Shown here: positions 1 to 9,774 of the stretch, in pieces
Numbering within the stretch: position 1 is the first letter of the stretch
Layout of the letters: each line of letters opens with the position of its first letter
Origin: Microcystis elabens FACHB-917
GTDB lineage: Bacteria; Cyanobacteriota; Cyanobacteriia; PCC-6307; Cyanobiaceae
NCBI RefSeq assembly: GCF_014698445.1
Contig: NZ_JACJSZ010000016.1
Coordinates: forward strand, 1-61,894
Direction: 5' to 3'
DNA: 61,894 nt
Translations under genes and position numbers: made by a program
Notes under the pieces: generated by a model
The model's database searches: none
What the model was told of the DNA's origin: nothing
Seen by the model: only the letters and a program-made list of their open reading frames with translations

Positions 1-111
1 AGCCAGCCCTGGCAGAGCCGGCCCAAACCACCGATCCGCTGCCCGCACTGCGGCGGCGTGATGGCGATCATCGCGGTGCGCGTGCGTGAGATCAACCCAG
101 CTCCAGAGTGA
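1..111 (+). CDS. IS91-like transposase, C-terminal end (5' truncated by window edge)
   Basis: Only the last 36 residues are visible. They contain a CPHCGG zinc-knuckle-like motif (CxxCGG) followed by a hydrophobic stretch (VMAIIAV), a tail often found at the C-terminus of IS91-family Y2 transposases. The frame is open from the first base and stops at a TGA. The catalytic tyrosines would lie outside the window, so intactness cannot be judged. An unrelated zinc-ribbon protein tail is possible. Confidence 0.55.
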   Translation, partial: SQPWQSRPKPPIRCPHCGGVMAIIAVRVREINPAPE

Positions 112-466
112 ATCCATCAACACGCACAAGGAAATAAGCCGTAGCGAGTAGCAACCGCAGCCGATGATGGTCCGTTCTCAACCAGAACCGACCTGCTGGC
201 CCGCCTGCGCGCCTAAACTGTGGTGACGGATGGCTCGATGAGCCTGCGGCGCCATGGCTAAGCCATTTCACCTAGGACAGAAGCCAAAGAAAACCTGAAA
301 AATGGCCTGATCTTTCTGCAGTAGGCCTTGAGCCACCGAGTTGCAGGCTTGTTCAGCTGCGGATAGAGCGTGCGCAGCCACGTTCTATCCTTATTCGTTA
401 GAGAGATGGGGGCGCAGGCCGTCGCGACAATGGGTGGTATAGTCTGCGTATAGCCGTTTATGGGTC
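112..466. other. Non-coding stretch between transposase end and mazE
   Basis: No convincing gene is seen here. It holds one short perfect palindrome (ATGGCT-A-AGCCAT, 254-266). A TATAGT hexamer at 438-443, about 24 bases before the mazE start, could serve as a -10 element, but no good -35 box was found. Composition is less GC-rich than the rest of the window, in line with mobile DNA. Confidence 0.4.
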
Positions 467-709
467 GTGCAGACGAAGGTGCAGAAGTGGGGAAACAGCC
501 TTGGCGTGAGGATTCCACGCGGCTTGGCTCAAGAGGTGGGGTTGGGGGCTGGTACTGAGGTCAGCCTCACCGCGAAGGATGGCGAACTGGTCTTGAGGCC
601 CGCCGTGCCAAGCCGACTCAGGCTTATGGATCTCCTTGCGGGGGTCACGGCAGAGAACATCTATTCCCCTGTTGATACAGGGGATGCCATAGGGGCCGAA
701 GCATTCTGA
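467..709 (+). CDS. mazE: MazE-family (AbrB-fold) antitoxin
   Basis: This 80-residue protein has the classic MazE/ChpAI N-terminus: VQKWGNSLGVRIPR at about residues 5-18, then a glycine-rich turn and a short acidic C-terminal tail that would bind the toxin. In this family the N-terminal swapped-hairpin barrel binds the operon's own promoter and the tail neutralises the MazF endoribonuclease. GTG is the only workable start, because the nearby ATG at 460 is out of frame. The stop overlaps the mazF start by one base (TGATG), so translation is probably coupled. Base composition is lower in GC than most neighbours, which suggests recent transfer. Confidence 0.9.
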   Translation: MQTKVQKWGNSLGVRIPRGLAQEVGLGAGTEVSLTAKDGELVLRPAVPSRLRLMDLLAGVTAENIYSPVDTGDAIGAEAF

Positions 710-1065
710 TGTCGTCCTACGTGCCCGATCGTGGTGATCTGGTGTGGCTGGAGTTCACACCTCAAGCCGGAAGTGAACACCGTGGGAGGAGGCCAGCATT
801 AGTTCTATCTCCAAAGTCTTACAACGGAAAGGTTGGGCTAGCGTTGTTCTGTCCCGTGACGTCAAAGATCAAGGGATACCCCTTCGAGGTGCAGCTTCCT
901 GATGGATCTGCCGTGAGCGGTGTTGTTCTGTCTGATCAGCTGAAGAGCCTTGACTGGAGAATAAGGAAAGTCAAATTCATCGAGCGGATTTCCTCAGTTG
1001 TCATGGCGATGGTGACTGCGAGGGTGTTGCCGCTTCTTGAACCCGATACTCCTGCCACTCTCTAA
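709..1065 (+). CDS. mazF: MazF/PemK-family endoribonuclease toxin
   Basis: This 118-residue protein matches MazF/PemK toxins. It begins YVPDRGDLVWLEFTPQ, followed by the GSEHRGRRPALVLSP signature (about residues 21-35) with the conserved arginines and proline of the ribonuclease surface. Later come CPVTSKIKGYPFEV and VLSDQLKSLDW, both family hallmarks. It would cleave mRNA at short sequence motifs when free of MazE. Length is normal and no damage is seen. It follows mazE with a one-base overlap, the usual antitoxin-first order. Promoter control by the MazE-MazF complex is known for the family and is inferred here. Confidence 0.92.
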   Translation: MSSYVPDRGDLVWLEFTPQAGSEHRGRRPALVLSPKSYNGKVGLALFCPVTSKIKGYPFEVQLPDGSAVSGVVLSDQLKSLDWRIRKVKFIERISSVVMAMVTARVLPLLEPDTPATL

Positions 1066-1156
1066 CACCGCCATTCACCTGAGCCGCCTCCGATTGGTTG
1101 TCTTCTGCGATGCGCACACCCTGCGGCCAGGTGATGGCGAGCGTTAGGCCTGCCAC

Positions 1157-3799
1157 CTACACCTCCGCCAGCACCTTCTCCTCCTCCTCCACGCTCACCA
1201 CCCGCCCGGCATCCTCGAAGCCGTCGATCTGGTCGAAGTTGAGGTAGCGGTAGAGTTTATCGGAGAGGGGATCGATCTTGGCTGCGGCGATCTCCAGGTA
1301 CTCGGCCGGGCTGGGAATGCGCCCCAGCAGGGCGCACACCGCCGCCAGTTCGGCGCTGCCCAGGTACACCTGGGCGCCGTTGCCGAGGCGGTTGTTGAAA
1401 TTGCGGGTGCTGGTGGAGAACACGGTGGTGTTGTCCTCCACCCGGGCCTGGTTACCCATGCACAGGGAGCAGCCGGGCAGCTCCATGCGGGCGCCGGAGG
1501 CCTCGAACTTGGTGGTATACCCTTCGGCCCGCAGCATCTCGTCGTCCATGCGGGTAGGCGGGCAGACCCACAGGCGCGCGGCGCTGGTGCCGGCCCCATC
1601 CAGCACCGTGGCGGCGGCGCGGTAGTGGCCGATGTTGGTCATGCAGGAGCCGATGAACACCTCGTCGATGCGGTCGCCGGCCACCTCGCTCAGCAGCTTC
1701 ACGTTGTCGGGATCATTGGGGCAGGCCAGGATCGGCTCGGTGAGGGTGTCGAGGTTGATGTCGATCACCGCCGCGTATTCAGCATCGGCATCGGCCTCCA
1801 TCAGCACCGGATCGGCCAGCCAGGCCTCCATCGCCTTGATCCGCCGCGCCAGGGTGCGGGCATCGCTGTAGCCGCGGGCGATCATGTTGCGCATCAGCGC
1901 CACGTTGCTGCGCAGGTATTCGCTCACCGTCTCCACGCTCAGCTTGATCGTGCTGCCGGCACAGGAGCGTTCGGCGGTCGCGTCCGTCAGTTCAAACGCC
2001 TGCTCCAGCTTGAGATCGGGGAGCCCTTCGATCTCCATGATCCGGCCGCTGAAGATGTTCTTCTTGCCGGCCTTCTCCACCGTCAGCAGGCCCTGCCGGA
2101 TGGCCACATAGGGGATGGCATTCACCACATCGCGCAGGGTGACCCCGGGCTGCAGGGCGCCGGAGAAGCGGACCAGCACCGATTCGGGCATGTCGAGCGG
2201 CATGGCGCCGATGGCGGCGGCGAAGGCCACCAGGCCCGAGCCGGCCGGGAAGGAGATGCCCAGGGGGAAGCGGGTGTGGCTGTCACCGCCGGTGCCCACC
2301 GTGTCCGGCAGCAGCAGGCGGTTGAGCCAGCTGTGGATGATGCCGTCGCCGGGCCGCAGGGCGACGCCGCCGCGGGAGCTGATGAAGTCGGGCAGCTCGG
2401 CGTGGGTCTTCAGGTCCACCGGCTTGGGGTAGGCGGCGGTATGGCAGAAGCTCTGCATCACCAGATCGGCGGAGAAGCCCAGGCATGCCAGTTCCTTCAT
2501 CTCGTCGCGGGTCATCGGCCCGGTGGTGTCCTGGCTGCCGACGCTGGTCATCAGCGGCTCGCAGCTCGTGCCCGGACGCACCCCCGGCAGGCCGCAGGCC
2601 TTGCCCACCATCTTCTGGGCCAGGGTGAAGCCCTTGCCCGTGTCGGCCGGGGCCACCGGCCGGATGAAGGCCTCCGACGGCGGCAGGCCCAGCTGCTGCC
2701 GGACCTTGTCCGTTAACGAGCGGCCGATCAGCAGGGGGATGCGGCCACCGGCGCGCACCTCGTCGGCGATGGTGCTCGGCTTGAGCTCGAAGCGGGCCAC
2801 CACCTCCCCGGCCCCCGGTTCACCGGCGGCCCGCTCGATCGTGCCGTCGTGGGGCCGGATCGTGATCACATCGCCCGAGTTCAGGGCGGAGACGTCGCAC
2901 TCGATCGGCAGGGCGCCGGAATCCTCGGCGGTGTTGAAGAAGATCGGCGCGATCTTGCCCCCGAGCACCACGCCGCCGCTGCGCTTGTTGGGCACGTGGG
3001 GGATGTCGGTGCCGATGTGCCAGAGCACCGAGTTGATCGCTGACTTGCGGGAGCTGCCCGTGCCCACCACATCGCCCACGTAGGCCAGCGGATGTCCCTT
3101 GGCCTTCAGTTCAGCGATCAGGCCGAGCCCCTCCGGCATCCGCGTCTCCAGCATCGCCTGGGCATGCAGGGGGATGTCGGGGCGGGTGGTGGCGTGGGTC
3201 GCCGGCGACAGGTCGTCGGTGTTGGTTTCCCCGGTCACCTTGAACACCGTGACGGTGATCGCCTCCGGCAGGGGCGGCCGGGCGTGGAACCATTCCGCCG
3301 CCGCCCAGCTGTCCACCACCTGGCGGGCCAGGGGGTTGGTCTCCGCCAGTTCCAGCACGTCGTGAAAGGCGTCGTAGACGAGCAGGGTGCGGCTCAGCCC
3401 CCGGGCCGCCTCGGCGGCCACCTCCGCTTGCGGGCAGGAGAGCAGCTCGATCAGGGCGCCGACGTTGTAGCCGCCGATCATGGTGGCCAGCAGCCGGGTG
3501 GCCTCCAGGGGGCTCACCAGGGGGCTCGTGGCCGCTCCCGTGGCGATCCCGCGCAGCCAGCAGGCCTTCACGTAGGCGGCCTCATCGACCCCCGGTGGAA
3601 TCCGTTCGCCCAGCAGGTGCAGCAGGAACGCCTCCTCGCCGGCGGGCGGCTGCTCCAGCAGCTCGGTGAGGGCCTGCGCCTGCGGGGCGGTGAGCGGCAG
3701 AGGCGGCACGCCGAGGGCTTCGCGGGCTGCGTCGGCCTCGCGGTAGCTGGGCAGCAGGTCGGCTGGCGAGACGGGGGCGGAGCTCGGGGAGTCGGACAT
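1157..3799 (-). CDS. acnB: Aconitate hydratase B
   Basis: This 880-residue protein is a bifunctional aconitase B, which interconverts citrate and isocitrate (and 2-methylisocitrate in some bacteria) in the cytosolic TCA cycle. Order: N-terminal HEAT-like domain (about 1-160), swivel domain 4 containing [13 protein letters not shown], then the catalytic domains. The [4Fe-4S] ligands are visible as GSCMTNIGH (Cys about 719) and PGCSLCMGN (Cys about 777 and 780). The frame stays open upstream of position 3799, but homology begins at the ATG there (MSDSPSS). The gene is divergent from the DAHP synthase across about 160 bp, which should hold both promoters. Confidence 0.97.
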   Translation of the reverse strand: MSDSPSSAPVSPADLLPSYREADAAREALGVPPLPLTAPQAQALTELLEQPPAGEEAFLLHLLGERIPPGVDEAAYVKACWLRGIATGAATSPLVSPLEATRLLATMIGGYNVGALIELLSCPQAEVAAEAARGLSRTLLVYDAFHDVLELAETNPLARQVVDSWAAAEWFHARPPLPEAITVTVFKVTGETNTDDLSPATHATTRPDIPLHAQAMLETRMPEGLGLIAELKAKGHPLAYVGDVVGTGSSRKSAINSVLWHIGTDIPHVPNKRSGGVVLGGKIAPIFFNTAEDSGALPIECDVSALNSGDVITIRPHDGTIERAAGEPGAGEVVARFELKPSTIADEVRAGGRIPLLIGRSLTDKVRQQLGLPPSEAFIRPVAPADTGKGFTLAQKMVGKACGLPGVRPGTSCEPLMTSVGSQDTTGPMTRDEMKELACLGFSADLVMQSFCHTAAYPKPVDLKTHAELPDFISSRGGVALRPGDGIIHSWLNRLLLPDTVGTGGDSHTRFPLGISFPAGSGLVAFAAAIGAMPLDMPESVLVRFSGALQPGVTLRDVVNAIPYVAIRQGLLTVEKAGKKNIFSGRIMEIEGLPDLKLEQAFELTDATAERSCAGSTIKLSVETVSEYLRSNVALMRNMIARGYSDARTLARRIKAMEAWLADPVLMEADADAEYAAVIDINLDTLTEPILACPNDPDNVKLLSEVAGDRIDEVFIGSCMTNIGHYRAAATVLDGAGTSAARLWVCPPTRMDDEMLRAEGYTTKFEASGARMELPGCSLCMGNQARVEDNTTVFSTSTRNFNNRLGNGAQVYLGSAELAAVCALLGRIPSPAEYLEIAAAKIDPLSDKLYRYLNFDQIDGFEDAGRVVSVEEEEKVLAEV

Positions 3800-3963
3800 A
3801 TGGACAGAGGACCGGGTCGGACCCCCGGTTGGCATGGGCATGGCCACCATTGTTCTTCCCCGCGGGTCCGCCCTCCGGTGGCGACGGCTGCAGAAGTGGG
3901 TGCCGGCATCAGTTCCATCAGTTCGTAGGCTGGGGGGTCTGACCATTCCCCGCCGTCGGCCGC

Positions 3964-5037
3964 ATGATCCCCACCTCCGATCTCCATGTGGTGGAGACCC
4001 GGCCGCTGGTGCCCCCGGCGGTGCTGCACCGCGAGCTGCCCCTCTCGGAGGACGCGGCCCGCACGGTGCAGCAGGCCCGGGAGCGGATCAAGGCCATCCT
4101 GCACGCCGGCGATCAGCGGCTGCTGGTGATCGTCGGCCCCTGCTCGGTCCACGACGTGGCCGCCGCCCGGGAGTACGCCGAGGCCATCGCCCAGGCCCAG
4201 CGCCGCCACCGGGACGAACTGGAGATCGTGATGCGGGTCTACTTCGAGAAGCCTCGCACCACCGTCGGCTGGAAGGGGATGATCAACGATCCCCACCTCG
4301 ACGGCAGCTACGACATCAACACCGGCCTGCGGCGGGCCCGTGCCCTGTTGCTGCACCTGGCCGAGATGGGCCTCCCTGCGGCCACCGAGGTGCTGGATCC
4401 GGTGGTGCCCCAGTATCTGGCCGACCTGATCAGCTGGACCGCCATCGGCGCCCGCACCACCGAGAGCCAGACCCACCGGGAGATGGCCTCGGGCCTGTCG
4501 ATGCCGATCGGCTTCAAGAACGGCACCGACGGCAGCGCCGCCACCGCCATCAACGCCATGGAGGCGGCCGCCAGGCCCCACCATTTCCTGGGCATCAATC
4601 AGGAGGGCCAGGCGGCGATCGTGTCCACCACCGGCAACCCGGACGGCCACCTGGTGCTCCGTGGCGGCAAGAGCGGCCCGAACTACCACGCCGAGGCTGT
4701 GGAGGCGGCGGCGGCCCTGCTGGCCCGCGACGGCCTGCCGGCCCGGCTGATGGTGGACTGCAGCCACGGCAACTCCAACAAGGACTACCGCCGCCAGGGG
4801 GAGGTGCTGCGCCAGGTGGCCGAGCAGGTGCGGGGTGGTTCCATCCACGTGATGGGGGTGATGCTGGAGAGCCATCTGGTGGCAGGAAATCAGAAGATTT
4901 CCGCCGACCTGGCCTCGCTCACCTACGGCCAGAGCATCACCGATGCCTGCATCGATCTGGCCACCACCCTGGATCTGCTCGTGGAGCTGGCCGAGGCCGT
5001 GCGCCAGGCCCAGGCCCGCAGCCTGGCTCTGGCCTGA
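3964..5037 (+). CDS. aroF: 3-deoxy-7-phosphoheptulonate synthase (class I DAHP synthase)
   Basis: This 357-residue enzyme condenses phosphoenolpyruvate and erythrose 4-phosphate, the first step of the shikimate pathway. It follows the E. coli AroF/G/H type, with the VGPCSVHD metal-binding motif (Cys about 60), [27 protein letters not shown] and [11 protein letters not shown] in order. Length is normal for the class. A feedback-sensitive N-terminal extension of about 30 residues is present, but which amino acid regulates it cannot be read from the sequence. It is transcribed divergently from acnB. A strong inverted repeat follows the stop codon. Confidence 0.96.
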   Translation: MIPTSDLHVVETRPLVPPAVLHRELPLSEDAARTVQQARERIKAILHAGDQRLLVIVGPCSVHDVAAAREYAEAIAQAQRRHRDELEIVMRVYFEKPRTTVGWKGMINDPHLDGSYDINTGLRRARALLLHLAEMGLPAATEVLDPVVPQYLADLISWTAIGARTTESQTHREMASGLSMPIGFKNGTDGSAATAINAMEAAARPHHFLGINQEGQAAIVSTTGNPDGHLVLRGGKSGPNYHAEAVEAAAALLARDGLPARLMVDCSHGNSNKDYRRQGEVLRQVAEQVRGGSIHVMGVMLESHLVAGNQKISADLASLTYGQSITDACIDLATTLDLLVELAEAVRQAQARSLALA

Positions 5038-5064
5038 GGGCTCCTTTCTTCATCCAGATGGTGC

Positions 5065-5095
5065 AATCAGCACTCCCGGGGTGAGAGTGCTGATT
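5065..5095. promoter_or_regulatory. Perfect 11-bp inverted repeat after the DAHP synthase gene
   Basis: AATCAGCACTC (5065-5075) is repeated exactly in inverted form as GAGTGCTGATT (5085-5095) around a 9-base spacer. As RNA it would form a stable hairpin 28 bases past the aroF stop. No U-run follows, so it is not a canonical intrinsic terminator. It could be a terminator of another kind or an operator for the following gene at 5184. Confidence 0.55.
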
Positions 5096-5183
5096 CGGAC
5101 TTCTGCAACAGAGTGTTCCTGGTGAACAGCTGACTGGAGCGCCTTGGGTACTTTGGCATCAGCAAGATTGTGGTGGTCCGCTG

Positions 5184-5540
5184 ATGACCTATCTCCTGCA
5201 GTTCTGCGGGCTGTCCGACCCCTTGCAGCTTTTCTATCTCGGGCAGAAATCCGTCGCCGCCCCCGCCGACGGCACGGCGGCACCCGGCCCGATCTACGGC
5301 GGATTCCGCCCCTTCCAGCTCGATGACCTGCTGGCCTGGGCCCTCGATACGGCCCGGGGCCGCTGCTGGGACGGCGAGGTCATCCAGCGCCTGGTGATCG
5401 ATGTCTGGATGGAGCGGGCCGATGTGATCCGCCAGTGGCAGCTGCGGCTGCGGGAGGAGCCGGCCGAGCGGGTGCTGGTGGCCGGCATCGGCACCCAGCG
5501 CGACTGGGAGTTCCGCTGCGAGCAGATGCTGAGGGCCTGA
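5184..5540 (+). CDS. Hypothetical protein, 118 aa
   Basis: Not recognised. The protein starts MTYLLQFCGLSDPLQ, has a proline/alanine-rich stretch (about 24-38) and then a helical second half rich in Trp and Arg (LLAWALDTARGRCW, VWMERADVIRQWQLRLREEP). There is no signal peptide or membrane segment, so it is probably a small cytosolic protein. It lies alone between the DAHP synthase and the convergent 69-aa protein. The strong third-position GC bias and Trp/Arg pattern support it being coding. Confidence 0.6.
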   Translation: MTYLLQFCGLSDPLQLFYLGQKSVAAPADGTAAPGPIYGGFRPFQLDDLLAWALDTARGRCWDGEVIQRLVIDVWMERADVIRQWQLRLREEPAERVLVAGIGTQRDWEFRCEQMLRA

Positions 5541-5550
5541 GCGGCCCCCT

Positions 5551-5760
5551 TCACTCGCCCTCGAGGCCGAACAGGTGGCGCATGCGCCTCAGAATCGAGG
5601 TCTGGCGCCGGGCCGCATCCGGGGAGGAGAGTTTCTCCAGTTCCGATCGCCGTTGGCCCACGATCGCCGCCAGCGCCTCCAGCACGCCGGCGTCGTCCTC
5701 CACCAGGGGCAGGCCGATCAGGATCCGCTCGATCGGTCCCTTCAGCTGAGCACCCGCCAC
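5551..5760 (-). CDS. Small hypothetical protein, 69 aa, overlapping the phytol-kinase-like gene
   Basis: A GTG at 5760 lies 19 bases inside the 3' end of the upstream phytol-kinase-like gene and opens a 69-codon frame. The protein contains GPIERILIGLPLVED and a charged helical tail with LRRMRHLFGLEGE. The residue pattern looks like a folded helical protein and not a shadow frame. It is not recognised. It would be translationally coupled to the gene before it. The start is uncertain because no ATG is available. Confidence 0.5.
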   Translation of the reverse strand: MAGAQLKGPIERILIGLPLVEDDAGVLEALAAIVGQRRSELEKLSSPDAARRQTSILRRMRHLFGLEGE

Positions 5761-6413
5761 AGCCCTGCCACCGCCAGAGGCACAAGCAGGTTGTCGATGC
5801 CCAGCAGGGCCCACTGTTCCAGTCCCGTAGCCACCAGGGCGATGAGGCCAATTGCGGCGGGTGCCGGGCCACCGCCCAGCAGGCCCAGGGTCAGCAGCAC
5901 CGCGACGCTGGCGATCCCCATGGCCGCGGTGCCCGCCAGGGAGCGCCGTTCGCCGAGCACCGTCCAGCTCGGCGACGGGATCAGCGGGCCCAGCAGACCG
6001 GCCAGGCCGTCGCCGAACGCCATCACCAGCACCCCCGCCGCCACCACGTCGGGGTGGGCGGGCCACCAGAGCCACAGCAGCGCGGTGATCGAGGCGCCGT
6101 AGGCCACCGTGCCGTAGCTGTGGCGATCCACGTCCTCGATCGCCGGCAGCACCCGCATCCGGTGGTTGAGAGCCGCCAGCAGGGTGATGGCGGCGGCAGC
6201 GGGCACGGCGATCAGCCGCTCGACACCGAAGGCCCAGGCGATCAGCACCACCGGTCCAGCTCCGATGTGCACCAGCTTGCGGCTCCATTCCCGCTGGCCG
6301 GGCCAGCGGCGGCGCAGCAGCAGGGCTCCGGCGCTGAGCAGGGCCAGCCAGACGGCCACAGCCAGTACGCCGGTGAGCTGGGCCAGGTCGTCATGCTCCG
6401 GTGGAAGGACCAA
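5742..6413 (-). CDS. Dolichol/phytol kinase-family membrane protein
   Basis: This 223-residue integral membrane protein has about six or seven hydrophobic segments. The REWSRKLVHIGAGPVV motif (about 41-56) and VMAFGDGLAGLLG (about 131-143) match the CTP-dependent dolichol/phytol kinase family (SEC59/VTE5-like). In cyanobacteria and plastids, members phosphorylate phytol released from chlorophyll so it can be reused for tocopherol or chlorophyll. The phytol role is an inference from the phototrophic context. It is 20 bases downstream of the sigma factor gene on the same strand, so the two may be co-transcribed. Confidence 0.75.
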   Translation of the reverse strand: MVLPPEHDDLAQLTGVLAVAVWLALLSAGALLLRRRWPGQREWSRKLVHIGAGPVVLIAWAFGVERLIAVPAAAAITLLAALNHRMRVLPAIEDVDRHSYGTVAYGASITALLWLWWPAHPDVVAAGVLVMAFGDGLAGLLGPLIPSPSWTVLGERRSLAGTAAMGIASVAVLLTLGLLGGGPAPAAIGLIALVATGLEQWALLGIDNLLVPLAVAGLWRVLS

Positions 6414-6433
6414 CGCCAGCAGGGAAGCTCGGA

Positions 6434-7459
6434 TCAGGCGGCCTGGTGAAGGTTGCTCATCAGGCGCAGCTTCATGATCGCCTTGGCCTCCAGCTGGCGC
6501 ACCCGTTCGCGGGAGACGTTGATCTGACGGCCGATCTCGGCCAGGGTGAGGGGCTCGGTGCCCTCGAGGCCGAAGCGCAGCCGCAGGATTTTCTGTTCCC
6601 GCTCGTTGAGCTGGGAGAGCCAGGCGCCGAGGTGCTCCTTCTGCAGATGGCGGTCCATCGAGTCGAAGTGCTCGTTGCTGGCCGGATCGGCGATCAGCTC
6701 GCCCAGGGTGCTGCGATCCTCCTCACCACGGGCGTGGGCGTCGAGGGAGGCGCAGGGGGCGCTCTGAGTCATCAGTTCCTCGAGCTCCTCCGGCTGCATG
6801 CCCATGGCGTGGGCGAGTTCCAGCCGGTTGGGCTGGCGCCCGAGGCGGTGCGAGAGCTCTCGGGTGATGCGCCGCATCTTCGAGAGCTTCTCGCTGATGT
6901 GAATCGGCAGACGAATAGTGCGGGCGCTGTTATCGATGGCGCGGGTCATGCCCTGGCGGATCCACCAGTAGGCGTAGGTGGAAAACTTGTAGCCCATGGC
7001 GGGGTCGAACTTGTTGACGGCCCGCTCCAGGCCGATCGCCCCTTCCTGGACGAGATCGAGCAGTTCGAGTCCCTGGTTCTGGTACTTCTTGGCGACGCTC
7101 ACCACCAGCCGCAGGTTGGCGGCCATCATGCGGTCGCGGGCGCGCTGAGCCATGCGCAGCTGGCGCCGCTGGCGGGCCGTGAGCTCGCTCTCGACGAGGG
7201 ACTGGAGCTTTTTGCCGGCCTGGACGTGGTGGGCAAGTTCGATCTCTTCAGCCGGTGTGAGAAGAGGCACACGACCGATGGAGCTGAGATACCACCCGAT
7301 GGAGTCAGCGCTGATGCGCCCACCCTGGCGGGTCGTGGTCTTGGTTGTGGCTGTCGGCTTGGAACTGACTGAACCGCCACCGGAGCTCGTCCTTCTGGAC
7401 GAGGACCGATCCGCGCTGCTTTTCAGCAGCGAGAGGGCGGAATGCAGAGGTGTCCCCAT
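6434..7459 (-). CDS. RpoD-like (group 2) RNA polymerase sigma factor
   Basis: This 341-residue sigma-70 protein has region 1.2 (DSIGWYLSSIGRVPLL), region 2 with the core-binding and -10 recognition helices (NLRLVVSVAKKYQNQG, DLVQEGAIGLERAV, KFSTYAYWWIRQGMTRAI), region 3, and region 4 with the helix-turn-helix LTLAEIGRQINVSRERVRQLE. It lacks the long acidic region 1.1 of the primary cyanobacterial sigma factor, which fits a non-essential group 2 factor. The Ser/Thr-rich N-terminus (about 15-45) is variable. The ATG at 7459 is the best start. Which member (SigB, C, D or E type) it is cannot be decided here. Confidence 0.93.
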   Translation of the reverse strand: MGTPLHSALSLLKSSADRSSSRRTSSGGGSVSSKPTATTKTTTRQGGRISADSIGWYLSSIGRVPLLTPAEEIELAHHVQAGKKLQSLVESELTARQRRQLRMAQRARDRMMAANLRLVVSVAKKYQNQGLELLDLVQEGAIGLERAVNKFDPAMGYKFSTYAYWWIRQGMTRAIDNSARTIRLPIHISEKLSKMRRITRELSHRLGRQPNRLELAHAMGMQPEELEELMTQSAPCASLDAHARGEEDRSTLGELIADPASNEHFDSMDRHLQKEHLGAWLSQLNEREQKILRLRFGLEGTEPLTLAEIGRQINVSRERVRQLEAKAIMKLRLMSNLHQAA

Positions 7460-7589
7460 CACCCCAGGCTCCCGAATGAATTTGCCCGGAATGTAGCACC
7501 GCAGGAAGGTTGAGGCCCGGATCAGGGAATCAAATTGTGTGCACGGTGCATAAAAGTTGTTGCGCGTGTCATAGTGACTACACTTTGGG

Positions 7590-9752
7590 CTATGGAGCGA
7601 GGCCGTCGCGCCAGCTTTCAATCAAGAGATTTTGGCTCAGTTTCGGTTCGCCGGAGTGCAGACGCTGTTCAAAGTGTCCATCGCCGTGCATGTGCCAGGC
7701 GCCCGTATCGGTCAGGTAAAGCTCAAGCAGGGCCTCGATCTGCTGCTGGAGCCGCGGGTCCTCGATCGGCGCCACCGCCTCGACCCGGCGATCCAGGTTG
7801 CGTGGCATCCAGTCGGCGCTGCCGAAGAACATCTCCGGCTGGCCGCCGTTAGCGAACCAGAACAGGCGTGAATGCTCCAGGAAGCGGCCGATGACACTCA
7901 CCACTGTGATGCCCTCGCTGACCCCCTCGAGGCCGGGCCGGAGGCAGCACATGCCGCGGATGATCAGTTCGATCCGCACCCCCGCCGCCGAGGCTTCGTA
8001 GAGCAGGGCGATGATCGCCGGATCAACCAGGGCATTCATCTTCGCCTTGATGTGGCCGCCGCGACCGTCCCTGGCATGGTCGATCTCGCGCCGGATCAAC
8101 CCCTCCATGCGCGTGCGCAGGGTGACGGGCGCCACCAGCAACTTACGGAAGCTCTGCTGTTTGGAGAATCCGGTCAGGTAGTTGAACAGCTCCACCAGGT
8201 CCTGGCCGAAGTCCTCCCGGGCCGTCAGCAATCCGACGTCGGTGTAGAGCGACGAGGTCTTGGAGTTGTAGTTGCCGGTCCCGATGTGCGCATAGCTCCG
8301 CAGCGACCCCTTCTCCCGCCGCACCACCAGCAGCACCTTCGTGTGGGTCTTGAGCCCCAGCACCCCGTACACCACATGCACCCCGGAGCGCTCCAGCTGG
8401 CGGGCCCACTGGATGTTGTTGTCCTCGTCGAAACGGGCCTTGAGCTCCACCAGCGCCATCACCTGCTTGCCGTTCTCGGCGGCGCGGATCAGGGAGGCCA
8501 CCACCGGCGAATCCTTCGACGTGCGGTAGAGGGTCATCTTGATGGCCAGCACCGAGGCATCGGCGGCCGCCTGGCTGAGGAATTCCTCCACCGAGGTGGA
8601 GAACAGGTCGAAGGGATGGTGCAGGAGCACATCGCCGCGTCGCAGCACCGAGAAGATGCTCTCGAACTCCTCCTGCTTGATTGAACCGTCCTCCAGCTGG
8701 CTCCGCTGGGCCCGGACCAGGGCCGGCGCCGTGCGTCCCTTGTGGGGGGCGTCCCGCAGCTGGCTGAGGGGGATCGCCAACAGGCTCATCAGATCGTCGA
8801 GGCCCAGGGGGCCGTTGGTCCGGTAGATGTCCTCCGGCTCCACGTCGGTGCCCTCCATCAGCAGGTGCACCACCTCCTCGGGCATCTCGTCAGCCACCTC
8901 GACCCGCACCACCTCCCCGCCCACCCGGCGCTTGCGCAGGCCCTCCTGCAGGGCCTCCATCAGGTCGTCGGCCTCCAGATCCCGCAGCTCCAGGTCGGCG
9001 TCCCGGGTGATCCGGAAGAAGTAGTGCCCCTCGATGGTCATGCCGGGGAACAGCCAGCGGAGGTTGAAGGCCACCAGCTGCTCAAGCGGTACCGCCGTGT
9101 AGCCCGGCGTGGGCACGACGCCGCTCAGCTCGGTGGGGATCGGCACGAACCGCGGCAGGATCTTCTGCGGCACCTTCACCCGGGCGAACTGCTGCCGGCC
9201 CGTGTCCGGGTCGCGGATCAGGGCCGCCACATTGAGGCTGAGGTTGCTCAGGAACGGGAACGGGTGGGCCGGGTCCACCGCCAGGGGGGTGAGCACCGGG
9301 AAGATCGCCTTGCGGAAATAGTCGTCGGCCCAGGCCTTCTGGGCCTCGTTGAGCCGTAGGTAGTCGAGCAGCTGGACCCCGTATTCGGCCAGATGGGTCT
9401 TGAGGGAGTGGCGGTAGTGCTGCTGCTGCATGTCCAGCAGGGGCCGCAGCTTCGTCCTGATCGCCTCCAGCTGCTCCTGGGGCGTCCGGCCGTCGTCGCT
9501 GCGGCCGGTGACCCCCGCCTCCAGCTGGGACTTCAGCGACGCCACCCGGACCATGAAGAACTCGTCGAGATTGTTGCTGAAGATGGCGCTGAACTTCGCC
9601 TGCTCCAGCAGCGGGGTGTGCTCATCGAGGGCCAGGGCGAGCACCCGATGGTTGAAGTCGATCCAGCTCAGCTCGCGGTTGATGTAGAGGTCGGGAGCGA
9701 CGACCGGCTGGGACAACATACGGCGGGGCTCCGCGGGCATCAGACTCGGCAA
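7590..9752 (-). CDS. ppk1: Polyphosphate kinase 1
   Basis: This 720-residue enzyme reversibly builds polyphosphate from ATP. It shows the N and H domains (LYINRELSWIDFN, NNLDEFFMVRVASLK) and two phospholipase-D-like catalytic domains. The two conserved histidines are in GLKTHTK (His about 470, the autophosphorylated residue) and GRFLEHSRLFWF (His about 627). SYAHIGTGNYN is also intact. Length is normal. It is the first gene of a minus-strand stretch, with the sigma factor 130 bp downstream. Confidence 0.97.
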   Translation of the reverse strand: MPSLMPAEPRRMLSQPVVAPDLYINRELSWIDFNHRVLALALDEHTPLLEQAKFSAIFSNNLDEFFMVRVASLKSQLEAGVTGRSDDGRTPQEQLEAIRTKLRPLLDMQQQHYRHSLKTHLAEYGVQLLDYLRLNEAQKAWADDYFRKAIFPVLTPLAVDPAHPFPFLSNLSLNVAALIRDPDTGRQQFARVKVPQKILPRFVPIPTELSGVVPTPGYTAVPLEQLVAFNLRWLFPGMTIEGHYFFRITRDADLELRDLEADDLMEALQEGLRKRRVGGEVVRVEVADEMPEEVVHLLMEGTDVEPEDIYRTNGPLGLDDLMSLLAIPLSQLRDAPHKGRTAPALVRAQRSQLEDGSIKQEEFESIFSVLRRGDVLLHHPFDLFSTSVEEFLSQAAADASVLAIKMTLYRTSKDSPVVASLIRAAENGKQVMALVELKARFDEDNNIQWARQLERSGVHVVYGVLGLKTHTKVLLVVRREKGSLRSYAHIGTGNYNSKTSSLYTDVGLLTAREDFGQDLVELFNYLTGFSKQQSFRKLLVAPVTLRTRMEGLIRREIDHARDGRGGHIKAKMNALVDPAIIALLYEASAAGVRIELIIRGMCCLRPGLEGVSEGITVVSVIGRFLEHSRLFWFANGGQPEMFFGSADWMPRNLDRRVEAVAPIEDPRLQQQIEALLELYLTDTGAWHMHGDGHFEQRLHSGEPKLSQNLLIESWRDGLAP

Positions 9753-9774
9753 CGTAGCAATGGTGAACCCGCCG

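Noticed and set aside
258..518. 86-codon minus-strand frame across the mazE promoter
   Set aside because: It overlaps the mazE start and has no recognisable family or start signal.
1625..2716. Long plus-strand frame opposite acnB
   Set aside because: Composition is that of an antisense shadow (His, Gln and Ala rich, no domain), and acnB is certain on the other strand.
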